Source: Rhabdornis inornatus (Eukaryota; Chordata; Aves; Passeriformes; Rhabdornithidae). Taken from it: a stretch of DNA of 64,000 bases. The stretch covers positions 1 to 64,000 of the forward strand of contig VWZS01003467.1 of NCBI GenBank assembly GCA_013397075.1, read 5' to 3'. A model generated the notes under the pieces. It saw only the letters and a list, made by a program, of their open reading frames with translations, searched no databases and was not told where the DNA came from. Shown one piece after another: positions 1-13,184 of this stretch; positions within the stretch are counted from its first letter, which is position 1; every line of letters starts with the position of its first letter. A program made the translations under genes and the position numbers.

Positions 1-1340
1 CCCCGCTTTCCCTCCGGGCCGCTGTCCCAAACTAGACCCTGATTATTCTGATTATTCCCCACCTTCTCACTCTGGGAATGGAGTTGAGAACTGAAGGCAC
101 AAAAAGGTGAAAATTGCAGGTTGAGATAAGAACAATTTTCTGGAAACAGTCATGAGATAAGAAAATTAACAGTAACGGCAGCAATATAAATAACTAAAGT
201 GTACAAATAGAGGGTGATTTTCATACAAAATTGCTCACCCACAGAGCCCAGCCCGACACAGCAGGACCCTGAGATAATGAACAATGGCCAATCTTTTCTC
301 CTCTTCTACTTTTTAGCAGATGTTAGGTTATTTGTACAGAGGTTTGCGTAGTGACACACTGCTAGTGTTGCAATAAATAAGCGTATGTATTTTTGTATCT
401 TTTTTATTTCAGTCCTTCCTCAGAAAAAAAAATCATGTCACTGCAGTCATATATCGCAGTACATCAAATTAATTTTTCTGTGAAAAAATTTGGTTTGAGG
501 TTGACTACGATTGATATAAAGTGGCTTTTTTCTCTAAAATAAAGTGTGTTTTTTAATAGAGAAGGTGACATTAAGAAAATTATATTTGTCTTTGAATTGA
601 TCTTTCAATTTAAAACATTGTGATGTTATCTAGAAAAACAGTAGCCAGCATTTTTTATTTTGGACCTGGAAAAACGGTAGAACTAAGTGGTTTAGCACAA
701 TGCTAACCATTTCCCCTTGGATAATAGGGGGTTTATTCTTCTCTCTGTCCCTGTCTTCCAGCTCAGAGGTCTGAGAATCTGAAGATCAACTGTTCTACTC
801 CAGAAAACTGAGGTATTCAGTACCTCAGCCTTTTCCTCATTTTTAGTCACTATGTTTCCCCTCTGCATCCAGTAAAGGATGGAGATTGTCCTTAGCCATC
901 CTTTTGTTGCTAATGTATTTATAGAAACATTTTTTAATAGTCTTATGCACCATTAGCCAGATTAAATTATTTTTTATGATTTGTTGTTTATTAAATGATA
1001 TATCAAGATTGCAATTTTTTTGGCAAAATAATAACGTTCATTCATACACCAAGTGGCTAGACTTGTTTTCTGGAAGTGATGGTAGGACAAGCTGACGTGC
1101 AAATTCTGATCTTTTTTTCCATAAGATCAAACTGATGAGGATGTAGACCTGGAAAAAAAAATCTTATTTCCTGTGGTTATAATTATTAGCCTATTTGTGT
1201 TTCTTGTCTCTTCAATTCAATAGTCATTGACATATAGATAAGAACTGACTCGTGTTTTCTCACAGTACATAAGAATTATTAATCAAAAAAATTTAACCTA
1301 GATAATTCAGAATGGGTTTCATTGATGACCTGTTTATTTG
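1..1340. other. Unique AT-rich noncoding DNA
   Basis: No open frame of note, no recognised repeat and no RNA gene seen. Both strands are dense with stop codons. The first ~50 bases are GC-richer than what follows but are too short to assign. Short A and T runs are scattered through it. Confidence 0.6.
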
Positions 1341-1401
1341 AATTGCATCAGCAATTGAGAGGCTAACCAGATAATAAAGTAACTGAGATTATTATCTCAG
1401 T
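1341..1401. repeat. Cluster of overlapping short inverted repeats
   Basis: Three perfect inverted repeats lie within about 60 bases. AATTGC/GCAATT is at 1341-1346 and 1351-1356 with a 4-base loop. ACTGAGAT/ATCTCAGT is at 1382-1389 and 1394-1401 with a 4-base loop. AGATAATAA/TTATTATCT is at 1369-1377 and 1389-1397. The last two share bases, so they are alternative folds. No flanking terminal repeats or target duplication were found, so this is described only as structure-prone DNA; chance is possible in AT-rich sequence. Confidence 0.5.
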
Positions 1402-4400
1402 AGATATGATGTGTATTGAATACTTTTATATGAATATGCATTTACAGTTCATACTATTTATAAACCTATTTTTCTCTAATTTGATACATCTCTGGTCCTG
1501 ACTCACCTCCATCTTGACACAAGAATCATCATAATGTGCGCTGAAGCTTTTATGCTGCTAGAAATTCTGACATGCATTTGCTACCTGCCAGTCCAGTACT
1601 GTTAATCTGACAGTTTTACTGATCTTCTCTGTTTGTTTCTTCTCTGTTTTTCCATAAAGAATATATTATAATATTTAAACAGAGGCCAATGTCATCAACT
1701 GTGAAAATAAAAGGTTTCAGAAGTTGCTACATATATTTTAGATATTGTAGATTTGTTAGTCTCACTTGTTTTTTCACCTGTCTGTACTTTCCTATTTAAG
1801 AACTTTAGGAATTATAACTTTAGGAGACATCAGGGAAAATGATTCCAGAATAGTGCCCAAATTATTACCATCTGCAATTACTAATGGAAAAATATAAAAA
1901 TATTTTGGCACCTAGATGATATGCAGAAAGTAAGGATTTTCAAACTCGATTTTACTGTAAATGAATGTTTTCTAAAGTGAATCATTACTCAGTGTTCCTA
2001 GTACTGGAAGATCCATTCATGTTAGAGAATTTTTAATAAGAGGAAAAGAAGAGATAATTGTAATTAAAAAAAAAAAAAAAAAAAAAAAAGGAAAAAAAAA
2101 AANAAAAGAAGAAAGGCAACCTTCATTTTCTTCCCTAAAAGAACTAAAAGAATCTGAATCTCAGGGATACATAGTTACATTTAACTAGCAAATGTTTCCC
2201 TAAAAAAAAAATTATTTAGTGCTTCATGTTATAGCAGATTTGAAACAGCTGACCAATTGGAATGGCATTGTAAAAACCAGTGTGTTTCGCACCTAGGGGA
2301 AGGAAAATGTTTTGGAAGAAAATACTGTGAAATGTTTTTTTAAAAGTATGTGAGTTTAGGAGGTGTTGTTTTTGAATTGTTGTTCTTTTTTTTTTTTAAA
2401 TAAAATTCTTCATTTCTGTAATTTAGAGTGCTTCCCTTCTTCTGGAAATATTCTTATTAGTCCAGAGCTTTAGTAGTGTGAGATTTTAAGAAAAGTTTAT
2501 AGTTTTTAGTAGTCCAGTGCAGAATTGAAACTCAAACAATCCCCACATCTTTCATAGGTTATTGAATATGCAGTGATCAGTGTTGCAATTTAACTATGAC
2601 TTTTGAAAATTTTTTTGGTAAGAAATTGAAATCTTGTTTTCCATTTATGCGAAAAGCTATTCTTAAAGCTTATTCTATTTGTCTTGAACAACTTCCATGA
2701 GTTAAAGCTCTTTATGCTTCATTGGCTACAGATGTGCTCATGAGTGTGATAAAATGTTATTAGGAACTGGAACTCACCTGTTTACAATTTTATTTGTTAA
2801 ATATATTCTAAATTAAATATAATAAATAAAGCATTTTTAAATTATCAGACTCCAAAATAATACCCTTGTATAATTTGAAAATTTACATGAACCTGGTACC
2901 ATTCTCAACAGGTACACTGTACTCTACTAAGCCATTCAATTTTGGATTGGAAAATTTTTTAAACATAAATACCAAGTCCATTCTGTGCTAGATGTCAAGT
3001 TTAATTCATGAAAACAAATATAGCCACCTGGACTGTTCTATGAATTTTGCTGCATTTTGTAGATATTTTTGAGACCTTTTTTTCTGATTATTGCAGTCCT
3101 GCTAAAGGATGGATGTCAAAATAGGATATGATTTTGCATTATTCATACTATTTTGGTTAGGACTTCTCAGCGAAATGTAAAGTCAAGCAGAGAGGTGGCT
3201 CCATCCTATAGCTTCCTGCAATCATTTTCAGCCAGTGCAGTGTATACAACTCAGGTCATGTGAAACAGTTACTGTTTTCCCACTCCATTAAGTTCAAAAT
3301 GCTTTGTTGGTTTCATAGCTGGGTACTTCATGGATTTCATTTGCTTCTTAAGTTATCACAGCATATTCTAAATTATTTTTTTCCATTATCATTGTCCAAG
3401 TCCTGTCCTTATCCCTTCCAGTATTGTTTAATGTCAGTGTAATCTGTGATTTCCTCTTTGTCTTACTTCAGGACTGCAAGGATGTGTGGGCTACAGATGT
3501 GAAAATGAGGTAGTGTTCTGAAAGACTAATGACAGATGAGAATGGGAACATTTAGTAGAAAAATTATGGGTAGGGAAAAAAAAAAGGTAAGAAAAAGCAC
3601 TCCCATAAATTGAAGTCCTGACATGATCAAAGTAAATATTAGAGCTTCCTCTGCCTTCATCAGGGCCACGATCTCACTTACCTTGTCCATCTAACATTTT
3701 CTAAAACCAAAGAGCAACCTTGAGTTCAAGCCAGCAGGAAACATGCTGACATAAATATAAATGTGGTTTTAATTAGAGCCAAGAGAATAATGGACTTTTT
3801 TTTGTGAATAGATGAGTTGAAAATTCAGGAAAGCTTTTTATTAATTTGATTCAATTTAATGTAATTTTATTTTGATTTTCACACTGACAGTAACAAACAC
3901 TTTATTTACTCTCTCTTATTTTTTAATATTTTATCTTATAAAAATATGCTTTTTAAAATAAAAAGCAATAAAACTCCCATAAGCTTTTGAATCAAAGTTC
4001 TAACCCTTCTCAAAAATAATAAGCTTGAAAATATGGAATAAGAGGTGTTTCTAAACTTTTTTTGCTTATTGTATAGATGAAACCTTTTATTTAGCTTTTT
4101 GTGTCTGTCCCAATAGGACATGAGGATGAGCCTGAACTGTGTACAGTGCACATTCAGAACAGTTTCATCTTCCTCATACTCTTAGTCAGAGTCATAAACT
4201 ATAGGTAAGAGAAAGAAATAACATAATTTTATTATAAACAAAATGTTTATACATTTGTACTCCTACCATTTTGGGACAGCTGACATTTGTTTGTCTATTA
4301 TTTTGCTCTTTCCTCCTAACCATGAGGTATCATTGTTTTCATTTGGTATTGATTTCTCCATTACACTATTTAAGTGCTTTTTTGTCTCAGAGCCTTCAAT

Positions 4401-4540
4401 GATTCTTGTCTGCTAGAGAAAAATGCTTCTGAGGAATGTCCTCATTTACCATACACCCTTGTGTGTCTGACATTTAAAGTTTTAGGAAGTCATCCCGCAT
4501 GCAATGAAGAAATTATCATACTTTAAGGTAATGTAAGTAT
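1402..4540. other. AT-rich noncoding DNA
   Basis: No gene or recognised interspersed repeat apart from the poly(A) run near 2.07 kb. Short open frames at 3260-3442 (+) and 3936-4151 (-) have no recognisable motif, no plausible exon borders and the composition of translated AT-rich DNA. Confidence 0.6.
2066..2109 (+). repeat. Poly(A) tract with an undetermined base
   Basis: A run of 24 A, then GG, then a further A run interrupted by N at 2103. It could be a retroposon tail or a homopolymer expansion. No recognisable element body lies immediately upstream, so a tail origin is not supported. The N suggests a basecalling or assembly ambiguity. Confidence 0.8.
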
Positions 4541-5087
4541 TTTGGCTAGCTTCTTGAGGGACCATTGCATCCAACAAGCAATTCTAGGTCTCTCACAGGG
4601 TGCTTGGGGGAGGGAGAACCCTGGGAGTGTGGGCAAGGACAGAGAGGTCTCCTGGCACCCTCAGGATCAGGCACAAGGTAGGACATGGCTGTTCGCCCTC
4701 GGCTCAGTTTCACTGAGGATATTTTTATTTTATGACAAAACATGTGAGAAAAGCAATGCAAGACAGGTAAGAACCTAAAAAGAAGCACATCTGTTGAGGT
4801 AAAGCTGACCCAAAGACAGAAGAGGAAAACTCTGCATTGCAAAGTTATAACTGTCCAAGGAAAATGTCATCAGACGATGGTAAATCAGAAATATCCAGGG
4901 TCAGATACTTCAAGGATCAGTGGGGGCTGATCTGTCCCCATCAGATTGGAAAGTGGTTGGCTTGCAAAGATTTATCAAGTTATGGGTCTCCGTCAGATAT
5001 GGGGAATATGAAATATGTAACTTAGTATACCATTTGTCCTAGCTACTATATATTAATGACTAAAAAATTACTTTGTATGCCTAAATG
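4541..5087. other. Noncoding stretch with a small GC-richer pocket (about 4590-4700)
   Basis: Base composition rises at about 4590-4700 relative to both sides. Two short frames lie antisense to one another here (4542-4778 + and 4546-4842 -); neither looks like a known protein. The pocket could be a remnant of an interspersed element whose family I do not recognise. It sits just upstream of a short CR1 tail, but the bases between are not CR1-like. Confidence 0.35.
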
Positions 5088-5131
5088 GTACAAATTTCCA
5101 CCCAAACCATCCTATGATTCTATGATATCAT
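5088..5131 (+). mobile_element. Very short CR1 LINE 3' tail fragment
   Basis: The bases from 5088 match the plus-sense end of avian CR1: a 'TTTCCACCCAAACCATCC' stretch followed by TATGATTCTATGAT, the CR1-type short tail repeat. Only about 40 bp is recognisable. CR1 copies are usually 5'-truncated, and this would be an extreme case or the remnant of a larger deletion. Confidence 0.6.
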
Positions 5132-8068
5132 GCTCATGGGGTCTAAATCTGCATGGTAGAAGAAACTGGAACAAGAATGACCTGGTATATTCTATGTAAA
5201 AAAACTCATTGCATATCATGTATGAAAGTTCATTAGGATGTGACAATACTTCCTATCTCTATTTCACTGAGCAGCTCTGAGGGCTTGTCTCTGATGTTCA
5301 ATACTGTGTGTTCTCCTTATCAGAGAATACCTTAGTGGAGGATTCTGACATCTAGTTTTCTGGGCAGAATTGTACAGGTCAATAATAAGAAGTAAAATGC
5401 AGTGATAACCTATTTTCCTGTGTAAAAGAATTTTTGAATGGAAAACGGTGATTTCTACCTGAGCAACTTTTATGTTTCTCTTTTCTTCCCTACTTCTTAC
5501 CCATGTCTCTCAAATGACTCATGTACCTATCAAGAATATCTGAAACATATCAGTTCCATGTCCTATCATAGCCACTATGAACACAATGAATGAATCACTA
5601 AAATTATGCATCACTTTTGTCTTAGCATTCACAAGGAAGGATTTGTGACATAAATATGAGAGAGCAGAAAAGAGGGCCTCCTCCTTTTTGTAATACACAG
5701 GAATTGAATATTAATTGGTGGCATCACAGATTTCTGTTGACAGCACACCTGTCCTTGTAATCCAGCTATGTTTAGCCAAGTGTTTACTTTACACATCCAA
5801 TTATGCGTGACTGTGGGCGAACCGGTCATGTTTGAAAACAGCATCTCCCTTTTTATCGTGTCTAGTAGCAAAACAGACCACCTTTATATATAGTATCTGC
5901 CCTTCCAGGAGCAAATGTAAACAATAAAGTGGCTTTATCATAACATATTTTGAGGATTTAATGATTAATTTCTGAAAATAGACATCTGGATTCTAGGAGA
6001 GGAAAAAGTACAGGTCTTATGTTTATTGCTGTTGCAGAAATTTGAAGACTGAAACTGTTTAAATGGTTTCTGACTGATATTTATCAGGAAAATTAGGTAT
6101 GAAATATGGTAGTTTTGAACTAGCTAGTTTTGAAAAGATATGGGTGCTACAACAATGAATCATATTTTTCTCTTTTTTTCTTTTTTTTTTTTTAATCTGG
6201 CTATGTGTTTTTAGGCTTTTGGAATGCCATTGTTACTGAAAAACAGTTCATTTGCAATAAAGGTATTATCAGAAAAATCAGTTTAGAGGATGAACACAAT
6301 CTCTAGATTTGTGATAGAGACTGAAAAGAAAGCGTAAAAACAGTCAATGACTTGTCTGCTGTATTTAATTCTCCTGAAGCCAACGGCACAAGGTGGAATC
6401 CTGTGCTGATAGACACTATAGTGATAGTACAGATTCGATCTCTATAATGCTAGGACATATTTAACTAGGCGTGTTTCATATGGAATCACAGTGATTAAAT
6501 ACCAAAAAGTTTTAAAAATGCTTATTAAACCAAAAGTGTTTGTTCAAACAAAATAGGTAAAAAGGTTAAGCCTTCACTAGATCAAGGGTTAACATTACTT
6601 GATGTGGATAAATCTACTAGATTCCTTCTGTGGCCACTAAAAGATCTACAGCACCTAAACTTTTCATTGGAATGTGCCTCAGAAGGAGCCTCTATCGATG
6701 CTCAAATGAAACTTGTACTAAGATTTGAAATACCACCTCAAAGTGTGTGTTTCATCAACATTTTGACTTATGTCCTCTTTGCTGAAGAGTTTTGAGAAAA
6801 TCTAGAAGACAGCCTATTAGAAATCCATGCAATAAGTTGAGCTCAGCTTTCATTTTGGTTCTATTCCAGGTTGCAAGCTTTTATTCTATTGATTTTTCTT
6901 AATTAGTTTTGTCTTTATCTTATGCACATTGAATGCCATGTCAGTATTAATATTTAACATCTTCCAGCACCGACTGTAGTCATTCTGTTAGTGCAGACTG
7001 GGAAGGCCTGGCTGCCAATGTTCACATAGCAGTACATGCAAGTCCCATCTTATCTGGGTTCAACAATGTGAGGGCATAAGTTCCATCGCCTACTGCTCCT
7101 TTTGGGATGGTAAGAGCAGAATGAAATTGCTGTGCTAACTCTTGTTTAATGGTGATAAAATGTGCAACTCCAAGAGTAGTGTGAGAAAGAAATTAGTTGT
7201 ATTTTAATAATAAAGTGTCCAAAAGTTGCAAATATCGATATCCCAGACTCTGAAGGCAGAAGGTATTGTTAATGAACTGAAAGAAAAAAAAAAGTAACTC
7301 AATCCAGTAGAACAGAAAAGATTTTCTCAAGCAATTGCTTTTTCAAAGGAAAGCTATGTGGAACGCAGAGTAGTTAATAATTACCGGTAGTGTGTTCTTT
7401 AAAGCAGCAGCATAGCAGATAAAGTGGGTTGGGTTTTTTGGTTGGATTTCTTTGGTGGACTTCTTTTTATTTTCTTTCTTTTTTTCCTTTGCTTCTGTTG
7501 GTACTAGGAGGTTCTCAAGAACAAATGTCAGATCTCAGTGGAATGGTACAATGAATGAAAGGGCAATAAAAGGATCTCTCTGGCATTGTACCTGTTGCCT
7601 AAAGGGGAAAGCAGGTACCAGCTCTCATATATAATACTATCATTGTGTATATTAACGTCTGTATCCCTCTCACACAGTTTCCTCAATTATATTTAGTACA
7701 TCTGAATAAGTGTTCTAAAATATTTCAGTGATGTAGTTTAAGATTAAAAGCAAGCTTCTTCCCGGATGAAAAATTACTTGTTGGAATAAGTCTAACACAT
7801 CCAAACTTTATTTTTAGCATGACCAACTTAATTTTTTTTTTTGTATACCTTTGTTTAGTGCCAATCTACCAGCCAAGTGTAAAAGCAGAGTGACTGACTG
7901 ATGGGTGTCTATGCTGGGATTAGAGTTTTCTTTTGTGGTTTTGAATTTGGCAGTGCAGTAGTACACGGCTTTCCATGAGCTTACACTTTTGTTTTTCTTG
8001 AGTGCATGTGTACATGAATGCATGCTCTAATGAGTGATATGAGTGAACAAAGAGCTAAATTTTAAAAG
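5132..8068. other. AT-rich noncoding DNA
   Basis: No gene or clear repeat. The frames at 5629-5871 (-), 6604-6795 (+) and 7452-7634 (+) are short and unremarkable. A T/G-rich patch at about 7428-7498 is simple sequence. 6960-7140 is slightly more balanced in composition and might be a conserved noncoding stretch, but nothing in it is diagnostic. Confidence 0.55.
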
Positions 8069-8115
8069 GTGTAAATAAGAAAAATCCAATGGAGGTCAAT
8101 GGCAAGTTACTGAGG
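8069..8115. repeat. Fragment resembling an ancient amniote palindromic repeat
   Basis: The order 'GGTGTAAATAAG', then 'CCAATGGAGGTCAATGG', then 'AGTTACTGA' parallels a motif set common in bird, turtle and crocodile genomes: GTGTAAATCAGG, CCATTGAAGTCAATGG, AGTTACT. The match is from memory and the fragment is short and diverged. The family name is not assigned. Confidence 0.4.
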
Positions 8116-11100
8116 CATATACCTGAGTCTTTATGAGCAGAAAATTTCTAAATACTTTACATGTCTGATGAATCACACTAGATATAATTAAGCCATGGCC
8201 AATACATTAATACATCCCTCAAGACATTAGTATTGGTTTTAATAATTTACATGTTGATAACCATGGATTAATCACTACTTAGCTTAAAGTATTAAAGATG
8301 GTTTTACAGAAAAGTAGACCAAAATTACCCAATAGATTAGTATTATATGAAGTGTGGAAAAAACCACTAACAGTTACAACCAAGTCATCAAAATACAATG
8401 GTAAATACATTATAAGCTAAATTTGGTTTTCAAAATGTCTCAAATTGTATAAGTTTATTTAAGGTACCATAAAACCATTTAATGGAAATTGTGTGGTTTG
8501 ATGAAACTCTCAGGAGGTTTTTTCCTCAGAATAATTTTAGATAAATAAATATAGTTTGGGGAACATTACAAGTAATATTAGAGGGCATTACTAGTGTAAA
8601 AATATTTTCATTTTGAAGCAGACCAGAACAAGATATTTTTATTGCATGTTAATGTCTGTCTCTGATTTTCTAATATTGATAAATTGTATGTAAAGCTACA
8701 GAAATGTTCGTTCTACAAACATCATTGCATGCTAAGCAGAATGGAAAGGATATATACAGAAATATCCCCTGAGCAAAGAGCCATTGCCAAGTTCAGATAA
8801 AACAAAATATTTTCATTACTGGAAATAAAATAAGTTGCTATTTTATACGAGTAAGTAGCAAATTCAAAGCTATGTTTCATTGCATAACAACATGACAATA
8901 TGTGGCTTTTGGATATAGAAAAATATATAAGGATTCAGGAAAGCTTAAGAAGAAAATATCTTTATTTGCATTGTTGATTACTGTAGTGGTTCAGTTAATA
9001 CTAAGGATGCCATGAGCTTTATGCCAAATGAAGACAGAGGCTGTGTAGAAACGGAAACTCAGCTCTTCTGGAAGAGCCAAAGTTGTTGAAAAATTAGACC
9101 TGCATCTGTATATGATAAATCCTGAAGACACTGCAGAACAGTACATTTTACACATTTTTTCCCCATCCTTTCTGTTCACATTAAGTGTACCATGGTTAGA
9201 AAGAAAAGAGAGTTTATGGAATTCTATGTTAAAATAGCTAATTTCTATAAAACATGAGAAATTAATTGGTAAAGGTTGCTGTGTTTAAAAAACAAGTATT
9301 AACACTCTTTTGCATGAAAGTCAGTGACAGTATAATGTTGACAGAGACAATACAGGCTTTATAATCCTCCCTTCCCAAATGCCATCTGGCACATGGAAGT
9401 GCTCGAGTCAGCTCTGAATGGGGACCACCAGGGCCCCAAGCTGGTTGCTGCAGAATCAGGCAGCACTGGTGCCTCTCCTTGGGGGCTGGAGATGGTGTGT
9501 CCTTACGGGGACTTGGAGTCCCCAGGAAGGCTGCTGCTGGTGAAATTGTGTTAAGCGCATGAACTTGTGTACTATGGAAAGTGAGATGGGTGCACATGGA
9601 AAATGTATTCATTCTCCAGTCAAGTAAGACATCTGTTGGGTAGTAGAATTTAGGATTTGCTTTTATAAAGTAGTTAGTCCTGCACTGGTATGTTACAAGA
9701 TAACTATCTAATTGCATTTGGAGGGCAAGTGTCAACATGCTAGTGGTTACTGCTGCATGTACTTTTGGTCACCATGAGGAAGGCAAATGGCTTCCTGCTT
9801 TATACTTTTAGAAGTTCCTAAAGTGCTGTAAAATGTTGAAATGCCAAAATCACTAATGATACTTACATTGTCCAAATGAAAAGGAAAATTTCCTCATCAC
9901 TCCCACAGAAACAATGTGCTCCCATGTGTTTGAATAGGGGTTTTGAGATGTTGACTTAACTTTTCTTTCAGTTTTGGTTACTTGTTATTCCTGGTTGCAA
10001 TCTGAAATAATAGAAAACATTGTTTTAAAAAAATAGATTTTATGAGTCACAGAGAAGAAACTGAAGAAAAGTGGCATATAATTACCCAAACATAGTTGGA
10101 GAATACAATAGACGTATTGGCTGCAGGTGGCTGACAGTAAGATAGCCAAGATGAAGTAAACACTATTAGCAAAATTTCAATTATTAAGTGTTGCATGCAA
10201 AAGTAGTATGTGACAAAAGAATCACTAAGAAATTAATATGAAGAAAACTAAACAAAATAACCAAGCTGTTGTTGTGTTTTATATTATCAGAGTCTTTTTG
10301 TGACAAGGTTTTCTCATGTTTCACTTGGCTGTGCAATCGATCCAGTCTGAGAGACCATTAACCAGCCTCAGAGAGAGGCTTGCAGAGTCCAAAAGAGTCC
10401 TTTTGAGATTGAGGAAAAGCACAAAAGTGGTCAGCATTGATAAAAACTCACACCCACCTGGAGAGTAGATAGAAGGTGGTAGACTGTAATCTAAAATTAA
10501 TGTTTTGTCTTAATGGTTCTTGTTCACAGAAATGTATAAAGATGTTGACTTTGCTTTAGAATCACTGAGTGCCTTGCTTTGCCTTGCTGTAATAGTCACA
10601 TTCTAGAGATTTATATTTTATAGAACCTACATTGTATTCTATGAAGTTTATGAGTCTTTTGATATCAAATAGGCTACACAGAAACCAATTTTGGGAGCGC
10701 CAAAATTTCATCTGTTTGAAACAAATTTCGGCTAGCAACATTGTTGTTTTTTTTCTTTTCCAGCTGACAGACCAAGGGGATATTTGCAAAATTCATGGCA
10801 TTACGTCTTTCAGCCTGGCTAAAGCACCCTGTAACATAGAGCCACCTCAGACAGCTCATCTCATGCTGAGCTAGGAAAGGAAAGAGAAAAAACAGAGCTT
10901 ATAGACAGGAAGGCAGTGATGACAGGAAACAACACAGCAGCACTTTTGCACGGACTTTGTGCCAATTACCCCGCTACCGGACCTGATCTGGAAAGGCTGA
11001 AATGTACAGTGCTTCCTAGCTTGGATTTCTGCGTGGCCTTCTCAGCATGAGTAGGACTTACTCTGTGTTAGTCTGAGTGTTAAGTACCTCTGCTCTCCAC

Positions 11101-12281
11101 GGCAGAGGACAAATGTGCCTCGAGGTACCTGTCGTGTTTCAGGACCACGGTTGACATCTTCACAGTATTTGCTCTGCTTGTTGATACAATATCAGTCTGT
11201 TAGAAGAACTCACTTGACAACCCCATGTAAGTCAAAGGAATCATTATAAACAGTCTTGTGAGACTGTAGGAGAGTGTGGAGCTGACACAGTGCTGTCACA
11301 CCACAGTCTTGAGGACAAGTTTTATTAATTATTGTGAGATAACACAATTCTCAAGTGCTATTAAAAAACTCACATTTTCTATAAAACATTGTGATAAAAA
11401 ACAAGAAATTGAAATGTGCTTCCTTTTCACCAGTGAGATTATTTTCAATATCTTATTATTTCTCCTATTTAGAAGATTTTAAACAGCTGTGTGAAATCAT
11501 TTGAATCAGCTGAAACATAACATTTTACCTAATCTCATTAAATCTGATTATAAAAATTAATGAAAATCTTTTTCCAATATTTAGAAGGTCAAGGCTAATA
11601 CCCAAAATATTTTGAAAAAAGAAATAGATGCACTTACTGTGGATATTTTTCCTGACATGAGACCTACGTTTGTAATTTATTTATCTACTTCAGAGTTTAC
11701 ATAGAATAGATTTTTTGTAACTATTATAAGGTCTTTATGCATAGCAGAATATTGACAATTTCATTTGAAATTACTATTCATTTAGTTTGTTGTTGGGGAT
11801 TTTTTCAGTTAAGTTGGCAACTTTCTTTATCAGTGAAGCAATATCAAGGAAAAATATTATCTTGAGAATGAGCTATGATTGAACCTTCAGTGTCTTAGAT
11901 CCTTTTTTTCCCCAGATTTGAATCCTGCAAAACTTATTTTTCTGGAAAATCTTAGAGTAAATCAAAGTATGGTCAGGCTGACTGCTGAGTAAATGCTAAT
12001 ACTTGTTGATATTTGAGTTACTACATAGAGATAGTGAAGTTAACATACGTCATTCATTGGATAACATAAACCTTAAAGTCTAATAAAGAGCGACTAAAAT
12101 TTTCATGTATCATGAATTGTAGACCCTAAAGTTTTATTTTGTATGAGTAAAGAATAAAAAAAAAAAAAATTTCTACAGAGGAGACTTTGTACCATGAATT
12201 TAATGTTAACAATGTTTTTTTAAAAAAGTAAATAAAATAAGCCACAGAATATTCATGTTCCTAATTGTGATACATACATAC
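8116..12281. other. AT-rich noncoding DNA with two small odd patches
   Basis: No supported gene. A 158-codon minus frame at 9262-9738 overlaps a GC-richer patch (about 9390-9550), where stop codons are rarer; its translation resembles no family I know. At 10740-10763 a polypyrimidine run ends in CAG, followed by an open frame to a stop at about 10872; this is listed as a weak exon-like signal in the findings. Confidence 0.5.
9390..9550. other. GC-richer pocket, unidentified
   Basis: About 160 bases are clearly richer in G and C than the surrounding AT-rich DNA, with several CTG/CAG-type triplets. This could be a decayed element or conserved noncoding DNA. It explains the long minus-strand open frame without needing a gene. 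Confidence 0.35.
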
Positions 12282-12302
12282 ATTATCAAGTTCCTTGATA
12301 AT
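12282..12302. repeat. Perfect 9-bp inverted repeat (hairpin)
   Basis: ATTATCAAG at 12282-12290 is followed by TTC and its exact reverse complement CTTGATAAT at 12294-12302. It could form a small cruciform or RNA hairpin. No T run, tail or element boundary is attached to it. Confidence 0.6.
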
Positions 12303-13184
12303 TTAGGAAGGTGTTGTTGGAAGCAGGTCTGAAGAAGTATGTAGCCCACCCAGGGAATTACATGGAATGGCAGTTTCTTAGCACACTATTAGACTCCTCC
12401 TCAAATTTTGCTGAGTCTCAATGCAGCAATCATTGAGGGCTTTCATGGGGCTTTAAATCTCAGAAATATTCATTATTTGATTGTGTGGCTTATGTTGTCC
12501 AGTAATAACTAGTGGATGCAGAAAATATTTTTAACTTTTCTGAAATTAAATCCACTTTATAATTTGCTTTGAATTATCACTGTGTATTTCAACTACACTT
12601 TTTTTGTGTAACATCTCAGAATCTTGTTTGAGAGATGCTTTAACTCAAAGGGAACAGAATAGAAAAGTTATCTTCAATTCACACACAAATTTATCATTTG
12701 AAGAAAATGTTCATTATTTTGATGTATCTAATTTAGTCTTTGGGGTCTTGGATGCTAGAACCCAAAATGTTCTTAAGGTGCAAAATATTTAGAGTCTGTG
12801 CTGTGACTGTATTACGCTCTGCATTTTGTGTTGGAGAGGTGGACAAAGACTTTTCTCTGCTGTAAAAAGCATCCACCAAAACTGATGGTGAGAAAATAAG
12901 GATTAGGTCCTTATGGTAGAGGATGTATCGTCCTTGTTTTAGACCAAGATTAATATAAAAATATATTTGTGAGACTAAGAGCTCAGACAAATCTAGTACT
13001 CTTGTCTCCTACTTATCTGCCCTTAGTACTGTTATTAGATATTGATGAATACACTCAAAGTCACTTCATAAAAATACAGGAAAAATAAAATTATATATAT
13101 ATACACACCCTATATTACAAGAAATAAATGCATGTGCAGTCCTATATATTCCTATAGATTCAGAGATATTCCTTTCCTCAAAGA
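12303..13184. other. AT-rich noncoding DNA with a (TA)n/(CA)n microsatellite
   Basis: A short TA repeat passing into CACAC lies at 13092-13107. Two short frames (12604-12792 + and 12733-12990 -) overlap antisense and have no recognisable content. Confidence 0.55.

Noticed and set aside
9262..9738. 158-codon minus frame as a possible gene
   Set aside because: Length is explained by a GC-richer pocket with fewer stops; no domain, splice borders or codon pattern support it.
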